Below, in pieces: positions 24,852 through 33,118 of a stretch of 64,000 nucleotides of DNA (position 1 is the first letter of the stretch; each line of letters opens with the position of its first letter). The DNA is from Streptomyces sp. NBC_01267 (GTDB lineage Bacteria; Actinomycetota; Actinomycetes; Streptomycetales; Streptomycetaceae): contig NZ_CP108455.1 of assembly GCF_036241575.1 (NCBI RefSeq), forward strand, positions 7,237,001 through 7,301,000. Reading direction: 5' to 3'. Both the position numbers and the translations under genes were made by a program. The notes under the pieces are model-generated. The model saw only the letters and a program-made list of their open reading frames with translations, made no database searches and had not been told where the DNA came from.

Positions 24852-26033
24852 CTATTCTTCGGTCCGGCCCCGCACCTGCGCCGATCCGCGCACGACGAGC
24901 CTGGGCAGCAGCTCCGTCCTGCGCACCGGGCCGGGGCTTCCGGCGGGCTCGGACAGCCGGTGCAGCAGCAACTCCGCCGCCGCTCTGCCGATCTCGGCCT
25001 TCGGCGGGGCCACGGCGCTCAGCGGGGTGCTGCCCAGCGCGGCGACCACATCGTCGTACGCCACCACCGAACAGTCCTGCGGCACCCGCACCCCGCTCTC
25101 CGCCAGCTTCTCCACCAGCATCAGCGCGTCCACATCGCCGTGCAGCACCGCGCCCGTCGCGCCCCGCGCGCGCAGCAGCGCCGCGAGATCGAGCGGGGCG
25201 CCCCGGTGCGGCGCGGGCACGGCGCTGTACACGACCCCGTCCGGATCGCTCTGCTCCGCGGGGCCGGGTCCCGGCCCCGCGTCCGGCGTACTGAGCACCA
25301 CCGACCAGTCGTCCACCTCGGGACTGGCCGCGGCGATCTCGGCGAACGCCGCCCGGATGGTGCGCGCGGTGGGACTGTCGTCGCGGGCCGCGAGCACCAG
25401 CCGGCGGTGGCCCAGCGACACCAGATGACCGACGGCCAGGAACACCCCGTACCAGTGGTCGGAGCAGACCGAGTCCAGCGCGTGCAGGGCGCTGCCCGCC
25501 CGGGGGCGCCGCTCCATCAGCACGGTCGGCACCGGCATGTCCGCGAGCCAGCCGTAGTCCGCCTCCTGGGACGCGGCGCTGCGCCAGTGCGGAGCGATCA
25601 GCAGCCCGCGTGCTCCGGCGGCCAGCGCCCGCTCCACCAGCGGCCGTTCGCCGCCCGGTGTCCGGGGCGCGATGTGCAGCGCGGTGCGAATGCCGGACTC
25701 CTCCAGCACGCTCCGTGCGCCGTGCAAGGTCTCGTAGAGGTACGAGTGCCGCTCCGGAACCACCAGGGCGACCGCGCCGCCGTCCACGGCCGGGTCCCCG
25801 GAGCGCGGTGCGGGCAGCCCGCCGGAAGGACCCGGCCCACCGACCTCTTCGGCGGGCCGGGCCACTCCGTGCCCGCGCCGCAGCTTCCCCGCGCGGGCCA
25901 GTTCCTCCACGTCGCGCCGGACCGTCACGACCGAGACGGCCAGCTCCGCGGCGAGTGTGCTGACCTTGACCGCGCCCCGGGACCGCACCACCGAGAGGAT
26001 TCTCTGACGCCTGAGTTCGACCGGCTCCCGCAT
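24852..26033 (-). CDS. Transcriptional regulator: DeoR-type helix-turn-helix joined to a LacI-type sugar-sensing domain
   Basis: A 393-residue protein. Residues 5-60 are a DeoR/GntR-like DNA-binding domain (RRQRILSVVRSRGAVKVSTLAAELAVSVVTVRRDVEEL). After a Gly/Pro linker, residues 85-390 form a periplasmic-binding-protein-like domain of the LacI type (VALVVPERHSYLYETLHGA, HLVSLGHRRLVLAARD, ALMLVEKLAESGVRVPQDCSVVAYDD). It should bind the transported sugar or a derivative and control the operon downstream. The start is ATG with AGGGGG seven bases before it. This mixed architecture is known in actinobacteria but less common than LacI. Regulation of the 24748-to-18357 operon and itself is inferred from position. 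Confidence 0.87.
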   Translation of the reverse strand: MREPVELRRQRILSVVRSRGAVKVSTLAAELAVSVVTVRRDVEELARAGKLRRGHGVARPAEEVGGPGPSGGLPAPRSGDPAVDGGAVALVVPERHSYLYETLHGARSVLEESGIRTALHIAPRTPGGERPLVERALAAGARGLLIAPHWRSAASQEADYGWLADMPVPTVLMERRPRAGSALHALDSVCSDHWYGVFLAVGHLVSLGHRRLVLAARDDSPTARTIRAAFAEIAAASPEVDDWSVVLSTPDAGPGPGPAEQSDPDGVVYSAVPAPHRGAPLDLAALLRARGATGAVLHGDVDALMLVEKLAESGVRVPQDCSVVAYDDVVAALGSTPLSAVAPPKAEIGRAAAELLLHRLSEPAGSPGPVRRTELLPRLVVRGSAQVRGRTEE

Positions 26034-26117
26034 GCCTGGACCCCCTGGGGTGTCTGGTCAGCCGCCGCCCAGCTGTTCGTTTGAACGCTTGGCTGAGCGC
26101 TTGCGGTCGCAGCATAG

Positions 26118-26134
26118 CGATCACACCGTGATCG
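26118..26134. promoter_or_regulatory. Inverted repeat, candidate autoregulatory operator
   Basis: CGATCAC-ACC-GTGATCG is a perfect 7-3-7 inverted repeat about 85 bases before the regulator start. Its CGATC core recurs near 24830 before the binding-protein gene. AT-rich GTTTGAACG and TGAGCGCTTG lie between it and the gene. Confidence 0.45.
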
Positions 26135-26186
26135 GTGGGTCGGCCCGCGGACCGACCCACCGACGGGGGCCGACCGGGCATGCAGA

Positions 26187-26233
26187 GCGGCCGGGGGCGG
26201 CGGACGATGTCCTCGTCCGCCGCCCCCGGCCGC
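26187..26233 (-). terminator. Strong hairpin terminator of the M81 peptidase gene
   Basis: A perfect 21-bp stem (left arm 26187-26207, right arm 26213-26233, GC-rich) with a five-base loop TGTCC, placed 17 bases past the stop of the M81 gene. It separates that gene from the regulator upstream region. Confidence 0.75.
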
Positions 26234-26249
26234 CCGTCCGTCCGCTGTG

Positions 26250-27827
26250 TCAGAGCAGTACCGGAGTCAGGTCCGGGCCACCCTCGTTCTCGTACGCGTC
26301 CTCGTCGAACGGGTACAGCGGGCGCTCCACCCGGTGGTGGCCCAGGCGCAGCAGATCCTGGTCGACGCCGCCGGGGGTGAGGGCCAGCAGCCAGTCCGCC
26401 GCCATGTCGTGCAGTTCGGGCTCCAGGTAGCCGATCTTGACGACGACCAGATCGAAGGTGCGCGGGTCGATACCGAGGCCGCCCTGCGCGGGGCCGGTGA
26501 AGTCGGCGAGCGTGTGGAACGGCTTGCGCTGTCCGGTCACGACGACGGTGAGGCCGCCGACGGTGATGGCCGCGAGGTCGCAGCCGCGGTCGTAGGCGCC
26601 GCCCTCGGCGCGGTCCGCCTTGTCGGCCGCCCGCTGAAGTCCCGTGACGGTGCCGGTGATTTCGAGCGGCCCGCCCTGGCTGGTGTCGACCTTGCCGCCG
26701 ACACCGACCGTGACGGTGGCGCCGATCCCGGCCTCGAAGCAGGCGCGCACCGCGGCCGGGTCGGTGATGCCGGGGTGTACGGCAGTGACCTTGCCGGAGG
26801 CGATCTGCTCGTTCTCCAGCAGCTTGCCGAGCATGTACGCGAGGTCGCCCGCGCCGCCCGCCGTCGGGTTGTCGCCCGAGTCGCTGATCAGGAACGGACG
26901 GCGGTCGGAGGCGACGGCCGTGGCGATGCACTCCTCCGCGGTACCCGTCGGGCCGACGAACTCGAAGTCGCGGCGCACCTCCCAGTACTGCTGGGCCAGC
27001 GACTCGGCCTCCGCGGCGGCGAGTGCGGCGTCGTCGCCGGTGACGACGATGGCGGCCTTGCAGCGCGGCTCGTCGGCCCAGGCGTAGCCGACCCAGATCG
27101 CGGCGTCGACGATGCCCGGCTTCGCCTCGATGCCCGCGAGCCGGCCGTAGAGGCCCTTGGCGGGTTCGAGTCGGGTGCTGGTCTTCTCACCGGGGAGCAG
27201 GACCGGCACCTGTACCCAGGCACGGTGCGGGCGGCGGGTCCCGGCGGGCAGCTGGAGCCGCTCGACGAGCTTGCGGGCCGCGCGCTCGCGGGTGTCCCAG
27301 GCGTCCTCGTGCGGGGCGAGCCGGTGCGCGGTGAGCAGTTCGATCGGCTCAGCGAAACGGCGCGAGACGTTGCCGTGCAGGTCCATCGCCGCCGACATCA
27401 TCGGGCGGCCCGACGCCGGGTCCTCGGGGGTGCCGACCGCGTCCAGCGCGGCCCGTACGGCTTCGGTCAGATCACCTTCGGCGTCCGTGAGACCGATGAC
27501 GCTCATCGCCCCGTGCAGGTCGTAGACCATGCCGTCGAGGGGGCCCGCCGCGCGGATCCGGGAGATCAGCTCGTCCTTGAGCAGGAGGTAGGACTCCGCC
27601 TCGACCGGACCGCCGGGCAGAGCCGTGGCGTGCAGGAGGGGGACCCATTCGACGAGCGCGTCGAGATCCGAGGACGGCTGTGTCCAGCTGTAGCGGTTCA
27701 GCAGTTCCTGACCGCGGGTCTGGCGGAAGTCGTCCGTGGTGGAGCGGTGCGGGCAGAAGGTGGAGGACTCGATACCGATGCCGCCGATGGCGATGCGCAG
27801 ACGGCGGGTGGGGGTGGAGGTGGTCAT
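26250..27827 (-). CDS. M81 family metallopeptidase (MlrC-like)
   Basis: A 525-residue cytoplasmic protein. It starts RLRIAIGGIGIESSTFCP, the N-terminal sequence typical of MlrC/DUF1485 proteins, continues with YDLHGAMSV and AAMDLHGNVS (likely zinc ligands), ISDSGDNPTAGG in the middle, and a C-terminal domain with LVVVKIGYLEPEL. MlrC of microcystin-degrading sphingomonads opens linear peptides; actinobacterial homologues have unknown substrates. GGAGAG lies nine bases before the ATG. The gene adjoins a ROK repressor and a divergent oligopeptide importer, so it probably processes an imported peptide or amide compound (inference). Confidence 0.9.
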   Translation of the reverse strand: MTTSTPTRRLRIAIGGIGIESSTFCPHRSTTDDFRQTRGQELLNRYSWTQPSSDLDALVEWVPLLHATALPGGPVEAESYLLLKDELISRIRAAGPLDGMVYDLHGAMSVIGLTDAEGDLTEAVRAALDAVGTPEDPASGRPMMSAAMDLHGNVSRRFAEPIELLTAHRLAPHEDAWDTRERAARKLVERLQLPAGTRRPHRAWVQVPVLLPGEKTSTRLEPAKGLYGRLAGIEAKPGIVDAAIWVGYAWADEPRCKAAIVVTGDDAALAAAEAESLAQQYWEVRRDFEFVGPTGTAEECIATAVASDRRPFLISDSGDNPTAGGAGDLAYMLGKLLENEQIASGKVTAVHPGITDPAAVRACFEAGIGATVTVGVGGKVDTSQGGPLEITGTVTGLQRAADKADRAEGGAYDRGCDLAAITVGGLTVVVTGQRKPFHTLADFTGPAQGGLGIDPRTFDLVVVKIGYLEPELHDMAADWLLALTPGGVDQDLLRLGHHRVERPLYPFDEDAYENEGGPDLTPVLL

Positions 27828-27929
27828 GAGGTGCTGCTCTCCGGTTGCGGGGTGTGGACGGTGGTGCGAGGCGCCGCGCCGATGGGGCTCGGGCGCGGCG
27901 GACCGGGTTCAGGGTCTGCGGGGCCGGGT

Positions 27930-29075
27930 TCAGGTTCTTTCGGCGTGCGGCCGGCTGTCGCGCAGGGCGGTCAGTCCCGCGCCCAGCAGGCCCGCGTCCC
28001 GGCCCGAGACCGTGGTGGTGATCTCCAGACCGGCCGTGGCCATCGGCAGGCAGCGTTCGTAGAGGACACCGCGGACCGCGGCCACCAGGGGCTCGGCCGC
28101 GGCCAGGGCGCCGCCGAGGACGACCGCCTGCGGGTTGAAGAAGTTGACGACGACGCCGAGCACGGTGCCGATGTGCCGGCCGGCCGCCCGTACCAGGGTC
28201 GTCGCCTGCGGGTCTCCGTCGGTGACCAGGCGCAGCAGTTCGGCGGTGCCGTCGACCGGGGTGCCGCGGCGGGCGAGTTCACGCAGTACGGCCGCGCCGC
28301 TGGCCACCGTCTCCAGGCAGCCGATGTTCCCGCAGCTGCACGGGCGTTCCTCCGCGGCGTCCACCCGGACATGGCTGATGTCGCCCGCGCAGCCGTTGGC
28401 GCCGCGGTGCGGGCGGCCCGCCGAGATCACTCCGCAGCCGATGCCGCGGCCGGCCTTGACGACCACCAGGTGATCGAGTTCCGGCCGTGCCGACTGGTGC
28501 TCGCCGACGGCCATCAGCGTCGCGTCGTTGTCGACGACGACGGGCAGTCCGAGCCGGTCGGCGAGGACGTCGCGGAGCGGGAAGTTGTGCCAGCCGGGCA
28601 TCCGGGAAGGGGTGAGGACGCGGCCGGTGGCGACGTCGACCGGGCCGGGGAAGGCGATGCCGACGCTGCGTACCGTGCGTCCGGCCGCCCGCTGTTGGCC
28701 GGCGAGCGCGGCCAGCTGTTCCACCAGCCAGTCGACGGCCTGGTCCGGTCCGGCCGTGAGGTCGTGGCTGTGATCGGCGGCGTCCGACACGGTGCCGTCG
28801 ACACCGACGGCGGCCAGCCTCCCGTGGTGGGAGCCGAGATCGGCGGTGAGGGCCACACCGCCCTGCTGCGGGATCCGCAGAAGCCGGGGGCGGCGTCCGC
28901 CGCGCGAGGCGCCCTCACCGGATTCGGTGAGCAGCCCGGCCGCGACCAGTTCCTGGACGCGCAGCGAGACGGTCGAGGCCGCCAGTCCCAACTCTCTTAC
29001 GAGGTCGGCCCGTGAGGCGGCGGCACCGGACGTGACCATGCGCAGGATGTGCTGGTTCGTCACGCTGTCCGTCAT
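27930..29075 (-). CDS. ROK family transcriptional repressor
   Basis: A 381-residue protein when read from the ATG at 29075 (GGGGAG four bases upstream; an in-frame ATG at 29090 also has GGAGA). Residues 1-55 are a MarR-like winged helix (HILRMVTSGAAASRADLVRELGLAASTVSLRVQEL). The ROK domain follows: ATP-like loop GIAFPGPVDVATG, NDATLMAVGEH, and the zinc-binding CSCGNIGCLE. ROK repressors respond to sugars or sugar phosphates. Here it stands divergent to an oligopeptide ABC operon and next to the M81 peptidase gene, and it probably represses both through the palindrome at 29103. Confidence 0.9.
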   Translation of the reverse strand: MTDSVTNQHILRMVTSGAAASRADLVRELGLAASTVSLRVQELVAAGLLTESGEGASRGGRRPRLLRIPQQGGVALTADLGSHHGRLAAVGVDGTVSDAADHSHDLTAGPDQAVDWLVEQLAALAGQQRAAGRTVRSVGIAFPGPVDVATGRVLTPSRMPGWHNFPLRDVLADRLGLPVVVDNDATLMAVGEHQSARPELDHLVVVKAGRGIGCGVISAGRPHRGANGCAGDISHVRVDAAEERPCSCGNIGCLETVASGAAVLRELARRGTPVDGTAELLRLVTDGDPQATTLVRAAGRHIGTVLGVVVNFFNPQAVVLGGALAAAEPLVAAVRGVLYERCLPMATAGLEITTTVSGRDAGLLGAGLTALRDSRPHAERT

Positions 29076-29102
29076 TGCTCTCCCCGTCATCGCTGTCTCC
29101 GG

Positions 29103-29136
29103 TTACTTCGAAAGTTGCTTCGAGATTTCAAAGTAA
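29103..29136. promoter_or_regulatory. Operator-like palindrome upstream of the ROK gene
   Basis: TTACTTCGAAA (29103-29113) and TTTCAAAGTAA (29126-29136) are inverted repeats with one mismatch and a 12-base spacer, AT-rich as ROK operators are. They lie 28 bases before the repressor start. A second pair, GATGAAAGTT (29151-29160) and AACTTTTCATC (29198-29208), is found 15 bases further. Confidence 0.6.
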
Positions 29137-29281
29137 GTCGGCGCTGTCTCGATGAAAGTTAGCGATCTGATGGCGACTTCCGCCAGGGGTAACGGAAAAC
29201 TTTTCATCAATTCGCTATCCCAATATCGGACAAAGAGGATCAAAAGCTGCACTTGGGGCGCACTTGGTCACGTTTTCGCTC

Positions 29282-29311
29282 TTGACTTAGTTTCATCTGC
29301 CGTCCTAACTT
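29282..29311 (+). promoter_or_regulatory. Candidate sigma-70-like promoter of the oligopeptide transporter operon
   Basis: TTGACT (29282-29287) and TAACTT (29306-29311) are separated by 18 bases. Transcription would start near 29318, about 55 bases before the first ATG. The surrounding 29100-29330 region is the most AT-rich of the window. Confidence 0.5.
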
Positions 29312-29373
29312 TCAGACATTCTCCAGCCGATGTTCACGTCGGCTCGCAGCCGGAACTCGATGGAGGCCCACCC

Positions 29374-31224
29374 ATGCGCCCAAGGCGCTCACCCGCGCGG
29401 CGCCGCGCACTAGCCGCAGCGGTCACCGGGACGGCGATCGTGATGGCCCTCTCGGGCTGTACGCAGGACGGCGGCCGGATAGCCATGGGACCCACCGGTG
29501 GTACCCCGGTCGAGGGCGGCACCGCCACGATGGCCCTGCCCCCGGCCGCCACCCCGAACTGGATCTTCCCCATCGGGGCTCCCGGCTACGGCGCCACGTA
29601 CAACTTCGCGATCCAGTCGCTGCTCTTCATGCCCGTCTACGACGCGGTGAAGAAGGACGGCGCGCTGACCACCACCGGGCCGAACACGCTGGGCCAGAAG
29701 CCGGTCTACAGCGACGGCAACCGGACGGTCACCGTGCCGCTGCGCAAGGACATCACCTGGTCCGACGGCAAGCCGGTGACCGCACGCGACATCGAGTTCT
29801 GGTTCAACCTCGTCAAGGCCAACAAGGCCGACTGGGGCAGCTACTCCGTCGGCGCCATGCCCGACAACGTCAAGAGCTTCGAGACCGTCGACGCCCACAC
29901 CGTGCGGCTGCACCTCAACCGGTCCTACAACCCCGACTGGTTCACCGCCAACCAGCTCACCCTGATGCGCGCGCTCCCGCAGGCCGCCTGGGACGCCGAG
30001 AAGGACGGCGGGCCCATCGGCGACCGGGACCGCACGACCGCGGGTGCCAAGGCGATCTTCGCCCGGCTGACCCAGCACTCCAAGAGCCTCGGCGCCTACT
30101 CCAAGGACCCGCTCTGGAAGACCGTCAACGGGCCCTGGAAGATAGACGAGTGGCAGAACACCGGCCAGGTCACCCTCGTACGGAACCCGAAGTACACCGG
30201 TTCCGACAAGGCCCATCTGGACAAGGTCGTCTTCAAGCCCTTCACCACCGCTGACTCCGAGTTCAACGTGCTGCGCTCCGGTGGCGTCGACTACGGCTAC
30301 ATAGCCCCGTCCGTCCTCGCCCAGAAGAAGACGTTCCAGGACCGCGGATACCGCGTCGACCCGTGGGAGGGCTGGGCGGCCACCTACATCGTCTACAACT
30401 TCAACTCCTCGCACGGCGGCCCCGCCCTGCGGCAGCTCTACATCCGCCAGGCCATGCAGCACCTCGTCGACCAGACGGCGATGAGCAAGGTCATCTGGCA
30501 GGGCAGCGCCACACCGACGCTCGGGCCCGTGCCCATCACGCCGAAGACGCAGTACCTGTCACCGGCGATGGAGAAGAACCAGTACCCGTACTCGGTGCAG
30601 GCCGCCCGTACGCTCCTCGTCGACCACGGCTGGACGATCCGCGACGGCCAGGCCCGCTGCACCCGCCCCGGCACCGGCGACAACCAGTGCGGCGCGGGCA
30701 TCGCGAAGAACGCCCCGCTGAACCTCACACTGCTCTCGCAGTCCGGCTCCACCGAGTCGACGAACATGATGCAGGAGCTGAAGTCCTCGCTCAGCAAGGC
30801 CGGCATCGACCTCAAGGTGCGCCAGCAGCCGCTGAACTCGGTCCTCGGCAACTCCGTTCCCTGCAAGGCGGGTCAGCCCGGCTGCGACTGGGACATGTCC
30901 TTCTTCGGCACCGCGGGAAGCTGGTACTACCCGCTCAACCCCAGTGGTGAGCAGCTCTTCTCGACCGGCGCCTCCGCCAACTTCGGCAACTACTCGGACC
31001 CCGTGGCCGACAAGCTCATCCGCGCCGTCCAGTACTCCGCCGACCCGAACGCCATGCACGCGTACGGCGAGTACCTCGCCAAGCAGCTCCCGGTGATGTG
31101 GATGCCGAACCCCGCCTACCAGGTGTCGGTGATCCGCAACGATCTGCGCGGCGTCGACCAGAACCCCACCGTGACCCTCGCCCCGCAGGACTGGTACTAC
31201 GTCAAGAAGGGGGCCGACCAGTGA
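29374..31224 (+). CDS. Oligopeptide-type ABC transporter substrate-binding lipoprotein
   Basis: A 616-residue family 5 binding protein. It starts MRPRRSPARRRALAAAVTGT with a lipobox at ALSGC, GGAGG lying seven bases before the ATG. Mature domain markers are GKPVTARDIEFWFNLVK, YNFNSSHGGPALRQLYIRQAM and AGIDLKVRQQPLN. It captures a peptide, nickel chelate or opine-like compound outside the cell and passes it to the two permeases that follow. An in-frame extension upstream to 29152 crosses the promoter and is not coding. First gene of a four-gene operon, with a GTGA overlap to the first permease. Confidence 0.93.
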   Translation: MRPRRSPARRRALAAAVTGTAIVMALSGCTQDGGRIAMGPTGGTPVEGGTATMALPPAATPNWIFPIGAPGYGATYNFAIQSLLFMPVYDAVKKDGALTTTGPNTLGQKPVYSDGNRTVTVPLRKDITWSDGKPVTARDIEFWFNLVKANKADWGSYSVGAMPDNVKSFETVDAHTVRLHLNRSYNPDWFTANQLTLMRALPQAAWDAEKDGGPIGDRDRTTAGAKAIFARLTQHSKSLGAYSKDPLWKTVNGPWKIDEWQNTGQVTLVRNPKYTGSDKAHLDKVVFKPFTTADSEFNVLRSGGVDYGYIAPSVLAQKKTFQDRGYRVDPWEGWAATYIVYNFNSSHGGPALRQLYIRQAMQHLVDQTAMSKVIWQGSATPTLGPVPITPKTQYLSPAMEKNQYPYSVQAARTLLVDHGWTIRDGQARCTRPGTGDNQCGAGIAKNAPLNLTLLSQSGSTESTNMMQELKSSLSKAGIDLKVRQQPLNSVLGNSVPCKAGQPGCDWDMSFFGTAGSWYYPLNPSGEQLFSTGASANFGNYSDPVADKLIRAVQYSADPNAMHAYGEYLAKQLPVMWMPNPAYQVSVIRNDLRGVDQNPTVTLAPQDWYYVKKGADQ

Positions 31225-32171
31225 CCGGCTTTCTCCTCAAGCGCCTTCTCCAGGCGGTGGTCGTACTCTTCCTGGTGTCGGTCATCGTCTTCGTCCTGCT
31301 GCACCTGCTCCCCGGCGGACCGGCGCGCGCCATCCTCGGGCCCAAGGGCACACCGCAGCAGATCGAGCACTTCAACCACGTCCAGGGTTACGACCGGGCG
31401 CTGCCCATGCAGTACTGGGAGTACCTGAAGCGCCTGCTCTCCGGTGACCTGGGTGTGTCGTACAAGCTCAACCAGCCCGTCTCCGACCTGCTGATGCAGC
31501 GACTCCCCAAGACGCTGCTGCTGACGGCGCTCTCCACGGCGCTCGCGGTGATCATCGCGATCCCGCTCGGCCTGCTCCAGGCGGTGCGCCGCGGCAAGAT
31601 CACCGACTACCTGCTGACGGGTGCGACCTTCCTCGCCTACGCGACGCCGGTCTTCTTCCTCGGTCTGATCCTCATCATCGTCTTCTGCCAGATGGTCCCG
31701 GTCTTCCCGGCCGAGGCACCGCAGGGCGAGTCCCTGTCGAGCATCTTCAGCGGGTTCTCCGGCATGGTGCTGCCCATCGTGACGATGGCGCTCGGCGTGA
31801 TCGCGATGTTCAGCCGCTACATGCGCTCCGCCACCCTGGACAACCTCACCGAGGAGTACGTCCGTACGGCCATGGCCAAGGGGCAGTCCAGCCGGCGGAT
31901 CCTCGCCAAGCACGTGATGCGCAATGCGCTGATCCCGCTCGCGACCCTTCTCGGCCTGTATCTGCCGACGCTGTTCGGCGGCGCCCTCGTCGTCGAGTCG
32001 ATGTTCAACTACCCGGGTATGGGCCTGCTCTTCTGGAACGCCGCCCAGGGCTCCGACTTCCCCGTACTGCTCGGCGTGACGCTCGTCATCGGGGTCGCCA
32101 CCGTGGTCGGATCGCTCCTCACCGACATCGTCTACGCCGTCCTCGACCCCCGGATCCGGAGCGTCTCATGA
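31221..32171 (+). CDS. Oligopeptide ABC permease, DppB/OppB type
   Basis: A 316-residue membrane protein starting at a GTG that overlaps the stop of the binding protein. The N-terminus (LLKRLLQAVVVLFLVSVIVFVLLHLLPGGPA) is typical of DppB, followed by five further membrane segments. The cytoplasmic loop EEYVRTAMAKGQSSRRILAKHVMRNALIP is the site that contacts the ATPase. With DppC at 32168-33067 it forms the membrane channel. Confidence 0.93.
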   Translation: MTGFLLKRLLQAVVVLFLVSVIVFVLLHLLPGGPARAILGPKGTPQQIEHFNHVQGYDRALPMQYWEYLKRLLSGDLGVSYKLNQPVSDLLMQRLPKTLLLTALSTALAVIIAIPLGLLQAVRRGKITDYLLTGATFLAYATPVFFLGLILIIVFCQMVPVFPAEAPQGESLSSIFSGFSGMVLPIVTMALGVIAMFSRYMRSATLDNLTEEYVRTAMAKGQSSRRILAKHVMRNALIPLATLLGLYLPTLFGGALVVESMFNYPGMGLLFWNAAQGSDFPVLLGVTLVIGVATVVGSLLTDIVYAVLDPRIRSVS

Positions 32172-33067
32172 GCACTGCCGTCATAGCCCCCGGCCACGAG
32201 GACGCCGACCTCGCCACGCCCTCACTGGCCCGCCGTACCCTGCAGGTCTTCACCGGCAACAAGCTCGCCCTCACCGGCGTGATCGTGCTGGTCCTGCTCC
32301 TCGCGTTCTGCTACCTGGGCCCGCTGATCCACTCCACCGACCAGGTCCACACCGACCTGGCGCAGGCCAACCTGGCACCCGGCAGTTCCGGTCACCTCCT
32401 GGGCACCACCGACCTCGGCTACGACATGCTCGGCCGGCTGATGCTCGCCGGGCAGTCCTCCCTGGAGGTCGGCCTCGCCGCCGGTCTGCTCGCCACCCTC
32501 TTCGGTACCCTCTGGGGCGCCGTCTCCGGGTACTTCGGCGGCTGGGTCGACGCCGTGATGATGCGGGTCACGGACGCCGCGCTCGCCATCCCCGCGATGT
32601 TCCTGCTGGTCGTCGTCGCCGCGATCATCACGCCCAGCAAGGGCGTCCTCATCGTGATCATCGCGGCGGTGGCCTGGCTCTCCCCGGCCCGCCTGGTCCG
32701 CGGCGAGGCACTCTCGCTGCGCGACCGCGAGTACGTCCAGGCCATGCGGATGATGGGCGGCGGCGGAGCCCGCGCCGTGTTCCGGCACATCGTGCCGAAC
32801 GCCATCGGCACGGTGATCGTGAACTGCACGTTCCAGATCGCCGACGCCATCCTGTACGTCAGCTACCTGGCCTTCCTCGGCCTCAGCATCCCGCCGCCCG
32901 CCGCCGACTGGGGCTCGATGCTGTCCTCGGGCATCACGTACACCCAGAACGGCTACTGGTGGCTGATCTTCCCGCCGGGCATCGCCATCGTGCTCGTCGT
33001 AGGCGCTTTCAACTTCGTGGGTGACGGCCTCCGGGACGCCTTCGAAGTACGGCTCCAGAAGAAGTAG
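32168..33067 (+). CDS. Oligopeptide ABC permease, DppC/OppC type
   Basis: A 299-residue membrane protein, start ATG within the DppB stop (ATGA). After a short cytoplasmic N-terminus come six membrane segments; the domain begins NKLALTGVIVLVLLLAFCYLGPLI. GTTDLGYDMLGRLMLAGQSSLEVGL is the family motif before segment 2 and the ATPase-contact loop reads DREYVQAMRMMGGGGARAVFRHIVPNAIG. It completes the permease dimer. The ATPase gene follows after 51 bases. Confidence 0.93.
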   Translation: MSTAVIAPGHEDADLATPSLARRTLQVFTGNKLALTGVIVLVLLLAFCYLGPLIHSTDQVHTDLAQANLAPGSSGHLLGTTDLGYDMLGRLMLAGQSSLEVGLAAGLLATLFGTLWGAVSGYFGGWVDAVMMRVTDAALAIPAMFLLVVVAAIITPSKGVLIVIIAAVAWLSPARLVRGEALSLRDREYVQAMRMMGGGGARAVFRHIVPNAIGTVIVNCTFQIADAILYVSYLAFLGLSIPPPAADWGSMLSSGITYTQNGYWWLIFPPGIAIVLVVGAFNFVGDGLRDAFEVRLQKK

Positions 33068-33118
33068 CCACACCCCCCTGCTTTCGCTTCCTGCCTTCAC
33101 TGCCCGGAGGACACTCCC

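Noticed and set aside
26247..29015. A 922-codon plus-strand frame opposite M81 and ROK genes
   Set aside because: Same reason: shadow of two genes with clear domains on the other strand.
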